Source: Malachius bipustulatus (lineage: Eukaryota; Arthropoda; Insecta; Coleoptera; Melyridae). Taken from it: a stretch of 64,000 nucleotides of DNA. The notes beneath the pieces were generated by a model, which saw only the letters and a list, made by a program, of their open reading frames with translations, had not been told where the DNA came from and ran no database searches. The translations under genes and the position numbers were made by a program. The stretch covers positions 59,300,598 to 59,364,597 of the forward strand of contig OU342631.1 in NCBI GenBank assembly GCA_910589415.1. The letters run 5' to 3'. Each line of letters starts with the position of its first letter. Position 1 is the stretch's first letter. Of the stretch, positions 11,524 through 22,431 are shown one piece after another.

Positions 11524-11894
11524 ATACAATACAATCGCCCTAACTATTGATTTATTTCATTATAAGGTATATAAGAGAATTGGTACTGCATTATTTTTCA
11601 TTAATCAATAAAAGGTGGTTTATAGTTTGGTGTAAAAGAATCACACAAAAGTGTCCAGCATGACATTTCAAAGAACTTCAAAAATTAAATAATTGAAAAA
11701 TATTTGTTGTTTTTTGTTCAATTAAAATATAACATCAAAATTAAAGTACCTAGTTTTCGTAAATAACTTTGCTGTAAGGCAGTCAAGTTAAAATAAATGC
11801 TTATATGTATGTCAGTTTTTTGTTTCAAATGACGTGCTGATTGCTTTTTTTTTGGTAAATTTGTCATTTTTTTTTATTAATAAATTACCCTCTA

Positions 11895-12570
11895 TACAGG
11901 GTGTCCCGTATTGTTATGTTCAAATTTTTTGAGCATATAGTAGGCTTAATTTTGAGCCCAAAAAACCCAAATGTGGCAGGTCTATCTTTACTCGTTACGA
12001 AGTTACAGGCCTTAGAAAATTACGACTATGTAGATAACAAAGATTCAACTTTGAAAACCACACAACCACATGTGTTGTGGTTTAGGCTAATAATTCATTG
12101 TTATGGTGGCGACATGAGTAAATGCCACCAAAATAAACATTAGAAGAGGTTCTCCTGCTCATACAAAATGGCATTTGAATTCAAATAAATGGGACACCAG
12201 CATATTTCGGAATTGGCGTTTGCAAGTAAATTCCAAAAAGCAATTATTATTGGATCGTATTCAGCATGCTGGTCAAGAGATCGGTCGCGAAAAAAAACGT
12301 TACTTCTGCAATAATAGGCCTCCGAGTACAAGTTTGTATTCAGCAAGGAATAGAACATTTTTAACACATGATAAACTAAAGATGTGGTCAATGAAATAAG
12401 CTTTATGTGGTTTTCAAAGTTAAATCTGGTATTTACTAGACATTATTTTCTTAGGCCTCTAACTTCTTAATGAATGCAGATAGACCTGCCACTTTTGGGT
12501 TTTTTAGGCTTAGGAATAAGCCTACTATATGCTCACAAGATTTGAACATAACTATACGGGACACCCTGTA
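11895..12570. mobile_element. Foldback element, TACAGGGTGTCCCGTA ends
   Basis: The left arm (TACAGGGTGTCCCGTATTGT, GCATATAGTAGGCTTAATTT) pairs with the right arm ending at 12570 (GGCTTAGGAATAAGCCTACT, CGGGACACCCTGTA). Several frames of 60-83 codons on both strands are reflections of the arms. Confidence 0.85.
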
Positions 12571-13110
12571 TAGGGTGTGGTGTGTGGTAACTATGGACAG
12601 GCAAAATCGAACGTCGTGTATAAAATCATATTTTAAGCTTAAAAAAGAGAATAACTCTTTTTAAGACCAGGCCTCGTTTAGGAAATATTTCCAAAAATGT
12701 AAAACTAAGGCCGCAATAAGAATATGTTTTATTCAGTAACTGAACAACAATTTTGGAAATATTTCCTATCGAGACCTGCGATCTTGAAAAAAGTTATTCT
12801 TTATTTTGTGCTTAATACGATTTTATACATGACGTTCGATTTTGGCTGTTCCAGTTACTAAAAAAATATATTTTTTTGATCAGTTTTTCATTTGTAGCTT
12901 TACATTTTTGAAAATATTTATTAAACGAGGCTTGATCTTGAAAAAAGTTATCATTTTTTATGCTTAAAATGCGATTTTATACATGTCGTTCGATTTTGAC
13001 TGTCCATGCGCAGTTACTAAAAAAATATTTTTTCTAGCAACTTTAGTTTTACATTTTTGGAAATATTTCCTTACCGAGACATCAGCTGGAAAAAAGTTAA
13101 GCCTTGAAAT
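12571..13110. repeat. Repeats of a roughly 180-bp unit
   Basis: Two direct units (about 12745-12900 and 12905-13080) share GATCTTGAAAAAAGTTAT, GCGATTTTATACATG, CGTTCGATTTTG, CAGTTACTAAAAAAATAT and GGAAATATTTCC. A third, inverted unit is at 12585-12720. Related GGAAATATTTCC blocks occur at 57240 and 57400, beside the right duplicate. Confidence 0.65.
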
Positions 13111-14674
13111 AAAATTAAAACCCCAATTTTTGCAAGCTTGATGTGATTTAGCTTTTTCAATTCCTATATTTAAATAATAAAGCTTGCTAAGGCTATACAA
13201 TTCAGGGAACCGCTGTCTTCATATTGTATTTAAATATTAAAAACAACCAATAATTTTGGTTAAAAAAGTATAAAATACCTATGTAACGAAAAGCTTGTCT
13301 ACCGGTTTCGAGTAAGTATACCATTGTCAGTATCTTCATTTTTTACTTAGAATAACTGACATATTTGCACCACTCATCCCTTCGGCCCTATCATCCACCC
13401 ATTAGATAATATCTTCAATACAAGTACCTACCTAATCTCAAATAAATAAGGTATTACAAAGGTATCATTCTATTTGTTATTTTTAAAGGTGGTTGATGGG
13501 GGTGAGGAACTGAGTGGTGCACATGTAATGAGCAGTTGTAAGTCAGCTCTTTTTAATAAACAAAAATCACGTGTCTTTGGAATTTTTTCCATTTTTTGCG
13601 GAGATATCCAATCTGGGTTCCTATAGAAACGTAATGAAACTCCAGAAACTGAATTGGTGAACAAATTTCCTTTCAAAAGACCGTCTGCGAGACGAGACTT
13701 CACGCGTAAAATTTTTCTCATCAAAACACACAAGAAAAATTTATTTGGAAAACTGGTAGATCAAAACAATTGAGTGGTTTTGCACTCTTTCACATATCAC
13801 CCTTTAGGATTTTTTGCAGGCTTTTTAGTTTAATCAAAAAAAAAGAGAAATATAAAGGAAATGGCAACTGATGCGAAAAAAATAGAAATTTCTTAAGAAT
13901 ATCGAAAGTTATCCCCAATCAAAGTCAAGCAAAATGTTAGGGACAGTTTCACTTTTGATTGGTGTATTTTACATTATTAAAAAAAAAAAACGGGTTACGG
14001 TGTGATGAACCTTAAATTGAAAATACGAATATATGTATAAATGACATTTTACACAATTATACTGAAATAACATCCATGGGAGAACCCCCTGGACCCCCCT
14101 TTCTCTGAGGGATGCTCTGTACCCCCCAGACCCCCTGGAAGTTGTTCGCTAAAATTGGTTATACTTCCACATTTTTTCTCCACGGAATTGCTTTTTTTGA
14201 AGACTCATCACGTTTTCATATTACTCTACTAATGCTATTCTTAATGATCATCATATTTTATAGTAATATCATAAATAAATATTTACAGAAAGAAAAATTC
14301 GAGAAGGGGGGTGGCAAGTCCTTATCGCCGCCATTGGTTATTCAATAAGCTATAGGTCAGTCAATTTAACTTTTAGGGGTAGGTGATGGGGTGAATTATA
14401 TACGGTTGTCAATTATCATTGTGCGTTAAAAAGATTCCCCTTTCAAACCAAAATTGTTGTCAGGGGAATTTGACATTGTTGGTTTATTTTCAGAGATATT
14501 TCCATTGCGGGTCGTTTTCAAAAAGACATCCTGTATTAATACATTTTATTCGACCAGATGGGCCACTGAATGCTCCTATCCATAGGGTGCGCAAAAATCT
14601 CGTCCTAGAAGTTTGCCGCCTTTATTACTTGAGATTGAAAAAAAATCAGGCGTATAATTAACTTCTACATACAC
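13111..14674. other. Gene-free interval with C-rich runs
   Basis: No gene recognised. A pyrimidine-rich, C-rich patch lies at 14085-14140 (CCCCCTGGACCCCCC). Frames of 78-87 codons have no recognisable domain. Confidence 0.45.
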
Positions 14675-15105
14675 AGGGTTACCGGTAATTGGACACATTC
14701 TTTCGTGATCTGATAAAACAAGAGGTAAGGAGAAATAACCCTAACGTACATATCGCAAAACTCAATGGATTAAAAAAAAAGTATAATTATTGTGTTTTTT
14801 TTTTGTTTTTCTTTGAAATTTTCACAATATTGAAATACTTCCGGATATTTTTTATTTCAAACGGAAAACCATATAGTATTGGACAAGTATTCCAGCAAAA
14901 GAATACAAAAAGTTGAAATACATTTTTTTTTAATTACATTTCAAGACATTTAAATCTTTTTTTTTTAAGAAAAATTGAAAATCTAAATAATATCTCAAAA
15001 TCTATTGAGTTTTATACAATAGTCCATGTTGGGGTTAATGTACTCCATAGTTCTTGTTCTATCAGATCACTAAAGCAATGTATCCATGCAGTTACCAATA
15101 ACCCT
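14675..15105. mobile_element. Foldback element, CAGGGTTACCGGTAATTGG end
   Basis: The left arm (GTGATCTGATAAAACAAGAG, AAATAACCCTAACGTAC) pairs with the right arm (GTTGGGGTTAATGTACTCC, CTTGTTCTATCAGATCAC), and the element stops where the next foldback begins. A 75-codon frame inside is low complexity. Confidence 0.7.
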
Positions 15106-16302
15106 ATACAGGGTGTCCCATAACATGTGGGCAATCTCCCGGATTTGGGTATATTTCGTAAAAATAAATGAAAAAATAGCTATAAAATTAATTCCTCAGA
15201 GACACCCCTACAAAGATATTAGCTGTTGAAGTTGAGGGTTGAAAATCAATTTTTTGCAATAACTTTTTTATTTCTTGACCGATTTTGATCATTTTTGGTG
15301 TTATTTTGTATTATTTTGGACTGTTTAGAATAGTGTTTCATAATCTTTGGTAGCACATACATAGACCTCGGGATGGCATAACCCCCTCATTCACTTGAAA
15401 GAAAACAATTAAAATAATAATTTTACAATTTTTTAAGGTTAATTTTCCTTTTCTTTGATATTTTTTACATAAAAAATGTATCCTATTTTATTTCGATAGA
15501 GCGAACCGTTATCGAGATAAACGTCCTTCTAATAGGTGATGCGTCGCAGGAACTTTTCAAATTTCAAGTAAATTTTAACAAGATGGCTGACCTATGACAG
15601 TAAATTGAGCAGGAAACAAAACAATAACTTAATTAAATACACGTCAGTGTCAAAGATTTCATTTCATGCAGATTCTAACTGATTTTAAAATGAGTTACAA
15701 AAACGCTGAATACGCAGAAAATCAGTTAGAATTGAATCTGCATGAAATGAAATCTTTTGACACTGACGTGTATTTAATTAAGTTATTGTTTTGTTTCCTG
15801 CTCAATTTACTGTCATAGGTCAGCCATCTTGTTAAAATTTACTTGAAATTTGAAAAGTTCCTGCGACGCATCACCTATTAGAAGGACGTTTATCTCGATA
15901 ACGGTTCGCTCTATCGAAATAAAATAGGATACATTTTTTATGTAAAAAATATCAAAGAAAAGGAAAATTAACCTTAAAAAATTGTAAAATTATTTTAATT
16001 GTTTTCTTTCAAGTGAATGAGGGGGTTATGCCATCCCGAGGTCTATGTATGTGCTACCAAAGATTATGAAACACTATTCTAAGCAGTCCAAAATAATACA
16101 AAATAACACCAAAAATTATCAAAATCGGTCAAGAAATAAAAAAGTTATTGCAAAAAATTGATTTTCAACCCTCAACTTCAACAGCTAATATCTTTGTAGG
16201 GGTGTCTCTGAGGAATTAATTTTATAGCTATTTTTTCATTTATTTTTACGAAATATACCCAAATCCGGGAGATTGCCCACATGTTATGGGACACCCTGTA
16301 TA
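15106..16302. mobile_element. Foldback element family D, near-perfect 1.2-kb palindrome
   Basis: Two arms of about 580 bp pair almost without mismatch around a short spacer near 15705. The termini are TACAGGGTGTCCCATAACAT and its complement. Transcription across it would give a long hairpin RNA. Relatives are 7668-7965 (diverged) and 41766-42362 (one arm). Confidence 0.9.
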
Positions 16303-16576
16303 CAGGGTGTTTCTTAATAACATGCGAATATTTAAGGAGGTTATTCTTGGGTCAATTTTGAGCAAAAAACTTTATATGAACGTATGTCCTAAAAGTCTTA
16401 ACTTTTGAACTACAGGGTGCTAAAATTTAAAGAAAAAAACTTGTTTTTTATTATAACTGTGATATTAGCCCTGATATTTTTGAATTTGGTACACGCCTTC
16501 TATGCATCAACATGCATTTCATGAGGCGAAAACAATTTTAGTACTTTTACCAGTGGCGTCTGTACGGGTTTTGAAT

Positions 16577-16610
<34 letters not shown>

Positions 16611-16868
16611 TTTATTTGCCCAACAGAATAATTCCAATTACAGGACAAAATTATAAATTATCAACTAAACTAAACTGTAGAGATTCTATACCTATAATAA
16701 GCCAAAAATTACAAAAAAACAAACTACCAAATGAATAAACTACAATGAATAAAATGAATAGAATGAATAAAATAAATGAATAGCACAGCTGACATGCATC
16801 TCCAAAATGCTAAAATAAAAACAAAAAAAGAACTAAATTTAACAAGTTTGCAAAAAAAAATCAAAAAG

Positions 16869-18134
16869 TCAAAAAGTCTGAACAGCCGTCCTCATCACAT
16901 CAGCAAGGCTATCCCCAAACAAATCACAAAGCCCGGACAACTGGTTAAAGCAGACCGACACCACGTACACAGGTGATTTCAACAGCGCATTGGACTTTGC
17001 AGCTCTTAAAGCAAAGGTGGAAACGTTCCTTGAGTTCATGCGTGGGACATGAAGACCAAACAGAGTCAGCACATCAGAGCAATCAATACGGTTGTGAAAG
17101 AGACCATACAAAAATTTCACAGCAAGAAGTTTTCGACGCTTTTCAAGCGAAATGAAGTCAAACTGATCCAATAACATACCGTGATCGAAACCTCTGACAG
17201 GATAATATCTATTTGCCCTAAAATACAGCAACTTCAGAAACCTTCTCTGAACGCGTTCCAACTGATCGACATGACAACGATAATGGGGTGACCACACAAC
17301 ACTACAATACTCCAGTTTAGATCTTACGTACGAGTAAAAAAGGACCTTTAGAGAAAGAGTATTATTGAAATCACTGCAACTCCTGTTCATGAAACCCAGC
17401 ATTTTAATGGATGATTTGGTTATCTGAGAAATATGCTCAGCGAAAGAAAGAGTACTATCGAAAGTAACACCGAGATCCCTTATGGAATTAGTACGAATAA
17501 AAGTCAGAGAGTCAAAGGAATAATCAAATACAATTGGGGTAATTTTCTTAGTATATGTAACCACTCGACATTTACTCATGTTCATTTGGAGACTATTGCT
17601 CACGCACCAATCCTTCAGCCTGTCAATAGAATCCTGCAAGCGCCGGGCATCGTCGTGATTGCCAATTACAGAAAATATCTTTAAATCATCTGCGTAAAGC
17701 AGCTTGTGAGAATTTATCACATTAGAAATGTCATTGATGAATAACAAGAATAACAGTGGTCCCAGGTTAGAACCCTGGGGTACGCCAGATGTGGGAGAGA
17801 ACGGCCGCGAACTATGACCACCGTACAACACATATTGTTGCCTGTCCAAAAGATAGGATTGGATGAAAGACAGTAAACGAGTGCAGAAGCCAAATTGCTC
17901 CAGTTTTACCAAAAGTATAGAGTGGTTTATTCGATCAAAGGCCTTCGAGAAGTCGGTGTACACCACGTCCACCTGCCCCTGATCATCCAGAGCATTCGCC
18001 ACAAACTGCGTAAACCACATTAAATTTGTGACTGTCGATCGCCCCTCAACAAATCCGTGCTGACATGGAGCTAAAGACTGCTTAATTGCAGGATAAATAC
18101 GCGCGTACACCGACATAAATACCTTCGCAAAATT
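16869..18134 (-). pseudogene. jockey-clade reverse transcriptase, C-terminal part
   Basis: About 415 codons carrying the reverse-transcriptase palm and thumb and the downstream region. DFSKAFDRINH is at residues 55-65 of this frame (metal-binding D), SGVPQGSNLGP at 110-120 and the catalytic YADD at 141-144. A Trp/Tyr/Cys-rich C-terminus (SYVRSKLEYCSVVWSP) is typical of jockey-type elements. The enzyme would reverse transcribe element RNA at a nicked chromosomal target. The frame is intact through the catalytic core but its upstream half lies beyond the inserted transposon at 22057, and the initiating methionine in this half is only a local codon. Endonuclease is missing, so the copy is dead. 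Confidence 0.85.
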
Positions 18135-18690
18135 CTGTGGCTTGGTCGAAAAAGGGCCTATCTACAAAAACAGAGTTTTGAGATAATCCAAGATTTGTGA
18201 CAAAATTTAATAACCTCATAACCCAAATATTTGTGATTCAATTGAGACCAAATTTATCCAGGATGTTGCAACATAGATTATTATTATTCAGACATACTAA
18301 TTTTATAATAATTTTAGTTAATTACATATATTTTGTTAGTTAGGCCTCTTCAATTTTGGACTAATTCACATAGGCCCTAATTATTATATATGATTTCTAG
18401 CACATACGCCATAAAAATAGCTACTTGGGCCCTAATGTAAAGAAAAAAATTACTTGGGCCTTTTTTAAACAAAAAAATTATTTTATTATAACTTTTTGGT
18501 GGCTACTTTTAATATAATAATAGTCAATTGATTTAGAAAAACACATATATTACATAGTAGGTAAAGGAAACATAATATGAATTCTTAATATTCACAAACA
18601 AAATAAATTTTCTAAAATAAATTAAATAAATAAACACTATATTCATGTTTTGTAAAAAATACTTGAAGAACGCTAGAAGCAAGTTTTAAG

Positions 18691-19581
18691 TTACTCGTCA
18701 TAGTTTACAGAACCAGTAGGAATAATTTCATCCTCATCGTCGGTGGCATTTAAGGCCTTTAAATTCATATAAAAGAAACGGCTATTGGGATGTATGTAGC
18801 AAAACAAACTTTTAATATCCTCCAATTTTTTTTTTGGAAGAGGGAGGGGGTATGAGTTGTTCAACTTTTCCAAAGTAGGAAAATTACTAATATTGTCACT
18901 TGATGGTCCTTTCTTTTTCTTTGTAATGTCCCATACTTTAAAGTCTTCATCGTCCGAAAAGCTTGTTTTGTAAAAAATCTTTCCAGGATTTTGTCTGGTA
19001 TACTGAAAATAATTTGCTTTTAAAAAATGCATTTGGTCACCTTCTGTGTTTTTTTTTCTGTTTATAAAACATGCTTTTTGTAAGGCATTTATATTATAAA
19101 AGTCATCTTGTGACATGTCAATTACTTTAATACCCCCTTTTCGATTAATATTTCTAATAAGTGTTGACCAGTCTCTGGGCATCTCTATGTCCATAGTCGT
19201 TTGTTTTTTAGCTTTTTCAATTGAAGCATGGATAGAATCTGCTTCAAGGTGGGTATGCCCAGAGATTAAAAATTTGTGGTTAATTACTGTCAGATTGTGA
19301 CCAGGTGGCAAAAATTCAAAAACCAAGGAAAGCAGAGTAGCAACGTAAATGTTCTTATTTTGCCCCGAACAACAATCACTATATAAATTCAGAACAGTTG
19401 TAGCTGGAGGCAAATTTTGTATATACTTCAAAAGGCAAGAGCTAATTTCTTGCCCACCACGACCTGCAGTGGTTTCGTCCCACATAAAACAAAATGATTT
19501 GTTGTCATTGGCGCTAGATACTTCATATACAGTTAAATTGAACACCCATAACTGCCTTTTATAAAATGGTATACCTACCAC
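18691..19581 (-). CDS. Transposase-like gene, exon 3 3' part
   Basis: A 296-codon frame with FYKRQLWVFNLTVYE at the start, MWDETTAGRGGQEI at 33-46 and YSDCCSGQNKN at 67-77 (acidic candidate in a conserved block). HKFLISGHTHLEAD follows, then a Lys-rich and acidic tail. It continues directly from FDLQKCLPTPHLK of the upstream frame after a +1 shift. Confidence 0.7.
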   Translation of the reverse strand: MVGIPFYKRQLWVFNLTVYEVSSANDNKSFCFMWDETTAGRGGQEISSCLLKYIQNLPPATTVLNLYSDCCSGQNKNIYVATLLSLVFEFLPPGHNLTVINHKFLISGHTHLEADSIHASIEKAKKQTTMDIEMPRDWSTLIRNINRKGGIKVIDMSQDDFYNINALQKACFINRKKNTEGDQMHFLKANYFQYTRQNPGKIFYKTSFSDDEDFKVWDITKKKKGPSSDNISNFPTLEKLNNSYPLPLPKKKLEDIKSLFCYIHPNSRFFYMNLKALNATDDEDEIIPTGSVNYDE

Positions 19582-20650
19582 TTTTTAGGTGAGGAGTTGG
19601 CAGGCACTTTTGTAAGTCGAACATAGCAGTAATGATAGTGTCATTCTTTTTAGTATTCTCTTTATCTTTCCTTTTTTCCTTGTACGCTTTATCTGCTGCG
19701 TCTAAATGCTCTTTTTTTTCTCTCTCGTAATTTATCTTTTCTCCTTCATCGTTTGAGGCTTTTATTAAAATTTCTAATTTATCGCATTTACTACAGGTGT
19801 CATTATGAGGTGGATGAAACGAAATATTGAACTCTGTTACAAAAATATTTCTATAAAAATGTTCGGACACCGGGATTTTATCAATTTCTTTACAGTATTG
19901 CGTATACAATCTATACATTTGCTGAATGGACAAATCCGGTGAAAGGTACCGTTTGTCAGAATGAGATCTGGAATAATGGCTTTTATAGGAGGGAAATTTA
20001 GATATATGTAACTTCACAAGATCTTTATCTTCGTCCTTTATTTTAGGGTGGTTCTCATGTCTTCCTCTTTGATCCGGTCCACATATACCACTTCCAGATC
20101 TACATTTTTCTACTGTGTATCTTAAACGTTTGAAACCCAAATCGAAGGTATTTAAAAACATTACTTTACATACTTCTATGGGCAAGCCCTCTTTTTTCAA
20201 AATGTATTTACGGGTAAATGTTCTTCGGCTTTCTACTCCTGGCTTAGTTCGTCGTAGCTTTTCGTATTCTGTTACAGAATTTGACAAAAATTGAGTTTGT
20301 TCGTTGTAACTCAAGGCATAAAAATCGTTAAAAAGACATAACCATTCTTCATGGTCAAATTTTTCAAAGCACCTTCTCCTGCATGTACAAGGTGCTTTTA
20401 AACTTTTTGCCTTGACAATTCTACCCTTTTTTGTTGAGTACTCTTCACCTTTTGCTCTTAAACACTTTCTCTTATTTACTTTCCAATTACACTCATTTCT
20501 CATTCGTTTTCTAGACTTCCTTTTTACATTTCTAATAATATCTTCTTCTTCCGAGTCACTACTTTGTTCTTCACCTTCGGCGCTATATGTGTCATCTGAG
20601 TCAGTTGCAAAAGGGTTGCTGCCCTCACCACTACTATCATGATCTGCATT
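19559..20650 (-). CDS. Transposase-like gene, exon 3 5' part
   Basis: Open from the acceptor at 20651 (TTTTTCAG|AATGCAG). The first 49 codons before the internal Met are acidic Ser/Glu/Asp-rich. Next come a Lys/Arg-rich stretch and Cys clusters CTCRRRC and CSKC, likely metal-binding. A charged coiled region (EKKEHLDAADKAYKEKRKD) follows, then FDLQKCLPTP near the end. The frame ends early at a TAA after the one-base slip. Confidence 0.7.
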   Translation of the reverse strand, partial: NADHDSSGEGSNPFATDSDDTYSAEGEEQSSDSEEEDIIRNVKRKSRKRMRNECNWKVNKRKCLRAKGEEYSTKKGRIVKAKSLKAPCTCRRRCFEKFDHEEWLCLFNDFYALSYNEQTQFLSNSVTEYEKLRRTKPGVESRRTFTRKYILKKEGLPIEVCKVMFLNTFDLGFKRLRYTVEKCRSGSGICGPDQRGRHENHPKIKDEDKDLVKLHISKFPSYKSHYSRSHSDKRYLSPDLSIQQMYRLYTQYCKEIDKIPVSEHFYRNIFVTEFNISFHPPHNDTCSKCDKLEILIKASNDEGEKINYEREKKEHLDAADKAYKEKRKDKENTKKNDTIITAMFDLQKCLPTPHLKSGRYTIL

Positions 20651-20712
20651 CTGAAAAATAAAAAAAAATAGAATATAATTATTATTTCACGTACCTACTC
20701 TTAAAAACTTAC

Positions 20713-20832
20713 TACTTGTACTTGTTCGTGTTTATCTGTAGACTCGTCTGGCTGTTGACCTTCACTGGAAATCGCGGATGGCTCATGGTGGCTCAAAATA
20801 GTATCGTTAAGGGTACTAATGTTAGTTGTTGA
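20713..20832 (-). CDS. Transposase-like gene, exon 2
   Basis: Exactly 40 codons (STTNISTLND to DKHEQVQV), bounded by AATTTCAG| and |GTAAGTTT. Polar and disordered in character. Recognised only because its splice sites and phase match both neighbours. Confidence 0.65.
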
Positions 20833-21105
20833 CTGAAATTATAAATATAATGCGTTCGTTTTTATTTAATAATTGTTATACAATAGTCTGTGACAGGAGA
20901 GGGTATTATAATTTTTTGGGAATAAGTGCTTGTTCATAATAACAGGGCGCATGCATAAACTAAGAAAAACAATTATTACAACCTTGGTGTCTGTAGTCAA
21001 AGAAATATTGATTAATAATGTACCTATAAATTGCATAATATTTTTATAGGTATAGGTATTCGTATTAGATAAATCCCAGCCATAAGAAACTTAAAATCTA
21101 CTTAC

Positions 21106-21306
21106 CGATTCGATTACCTCCTGTGGATTATGGCCCTTGTTCAGAACAAACTTTTCAATATCGACAGCATTACTATTTATTTCCTGTACTGCGATGTTTG
21201 ATGTTCCTATTTCAGGATCGTTAATAGTATCCGTATTTGTTTTTTTGATCCCTATAGCCATATGCACCATTTTATGGCCCCGAGAATTTTCACTTTTTAA
21301 AGGCAT
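21106..21306 (-). CDS. Transposase-like gene, exon 1
   Basis: 67 codons from a genuine ATG (AGCAATAATGCC) to the donor AATCG|GTAAGTAG. Polar, with no domain recognised. Phase 0 joins exon 2. Confidence 0.65.
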
Positions 21307-21509
21307 TATTGCTACATAATAACATAAATAATATGAAAATGGTTAAACCTATACATTTATCATAGCTTACCAAAAGAGATTCCACTACAAACGAGCTATA
21401 TTTTAACAATAAATACTTACACAATAAACACTATGAACTAGCAGGAACACGCGTGAAACTGCTGTAAAATGAAAGTTTGTGGTTATGTTCTATGTTATTG
21501 TTACAAATC

Positions 21510-22050
21510 ACGACGTCGCAAGGGGCCTATGTTTTACATGAATCAAAGCAAAGTAAATTATCTTCAATTGGAAAAGGACCTATGTAGCATATCGGACCCA
21601 GATTTAAAAAATATCTTAAAACTATGTTACACTTCGGCCTTTATTATTACTACCCGAAAAAGGAAAAAAGACCAAAGTTAACTTAGGACCATCATTTTTA
21701 TATGGTATGTGCATTAAGTTACACTTGAGCCCTATACTGAAAAGTATAATAAAAAATGAGAAAGGCACAGAACACATAGGCCCGATTGTTTTGGGCCTAC
21801 CTGCCACTTAAGTCAATTATCATCTATTTTCTATTACATATAGGTCCATTAAAAAAGGTCTAACAAGAACATAGGACTATATTTACATTTTAGCTGCTAC
21901 ACTTAGGCCATTTTAACATTTATTTTGTAGGCAACGGATAGGTTTATTTACTTGGGACCTTCTTAGTTTGAACCGGCATGTTTTATTTAGTAAGGTAGGC
22001 CCAATAACTCATTTTTTGAAAATTTTCACTTAAGCCCTTTTTCGACCAAG
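21510..22050. repeat. Subterminal AGGCCC-type repeats, 5' side of the transposon
   Basis: About a dozen copies of variants of ACTTAGGCC or ATAGGCCC (for example 21748 ACTTGAGCCCTAT, 21777 ATAGGCCCGATT, 21900 CTTAGGCC, 21987 GTAGGCCC, 22029 ACTTAAGCCC). The other end repeats them at 18343, 18371, 18423 and 18453. Such arrays are typical transposase-binding regions. Confidence 0.65.
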
Positions 22051-22056
22051 CCACAG

Positions 22057-22431
22057 AATTATTTAAAATTGATATCGGCCTGTAATTAGATACAAGAGCA
22101 GGGTCGCCATTCTTTAGAACTGGACATATTTTAGCTACCTTCCAATTACTCGGAAAAGACGAGGTACTCAGAGACAAATTGAACAATGTCAGCAGAGGTT
22201 CACGAAAAGCGGATCTGCAATCCTTTACCAAAAAAGCGGGAATCTGGTCAGCGCCAGCCGTTTTAACATCCCTCAATCCTCGCATGGCTCTATCGACCTG
22301 CTCAAACGACAACATAGGAACCTGCACATGCAAAGAAGAACCCGCAGAAGTCCGATGATGAACACCGCCGACATCCTCATCAGAAGACGAGTATACACTG
22401 TTGAAATACGCAGAAAAGCTGTCAACTTTAA
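22057..22431 (-). pseudogene. jockey-clade reverse transcriptase, N-terminal part
   Basis: The same reading frame as the piece at 16869-18134. It encodes KTAGADQIPAFLVKDC, SNWKVAKICPVLKNGDP and NYRPISILN (reverse-transcriptase motifs 0-2). Removing the inserted element and one AATT rejoins ILNNFAKVF without a frameshift, which fixes the boundary exactly. Upstream it stops abruptly at foldback E sequence (22431). Confidence 0.85.

Larger units (their letters stand above)
18691..21306 (-). pseudogene. Three-exon transposase-like gene of the 3.9-kb transposon
   Basis: Likely the transposase. Exon 1 is 21106-21306 (ATG start, donor TCG|GTAAGT). Exon 2 is 20713-20832 (acceptor TTTCAG|TCA, donor GTA|GTAAGT). 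Exon 3 runs from 20650 (TTTCAG|AAT) to the stop at 18691. All junctions are phase 0, for about 770 residues. An acidic N-terminus is followed by a basic patch and Cys motifs (CTCRRRCFEKF, CSKCDKLE), then FDLQKCLPTP, YSDCCSGQNKN and SGHTHLEAD. These resemble, from memory, a large insect family sometimes annotated DUF7869 that I take to be a DDE-type transposase. One base is out of frame between 19580 and 19590, splitting exon 3 in two frames. This is a recent mutation or sequence error. Confidence 0.7.
18135..22056. mobile_element. 3.9-kb DNA transposon with CTGTGGCTTGGTCGAAAAAG ends
   Basis: The ends are inverted repeats (CTGTGGCTTGGTCGAAAAAG at 18135 and its complement ending at 22056), flanked by AATT on both sides (18131-18134, 22057-22060). 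The target frame is restored exactly if one AATT is kept, which supports a 4-bp target duplication. Both subterminal regions are packed with TTGGGCC/AGGCCC motifs. It carries one spliced gene on the minus strand. Confidence 0.85.
16578..22431 (-). mobile_element. jockey-like non-LTR retrotransposon, 5'-truncated and interrupted
   Basis: Read on the minus strand, its 3' end is a run of TTA repeats at 16578-16610. The reverse-transcriptase coding sequence occupies 16869-18134 and 22057-22431, and a DNA transposon sits between. The endonuclease half and 5' end are absent, as is usual for truncated LINE-type insertions. It lies inside the left arm of foldback E. Confidence 0.85.

Noticed and set aside
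16973..17684. Plus-strand frames of 60-83 codons
   Set aside because: Antisense shadows of the jockey-like reverse transcriptase.
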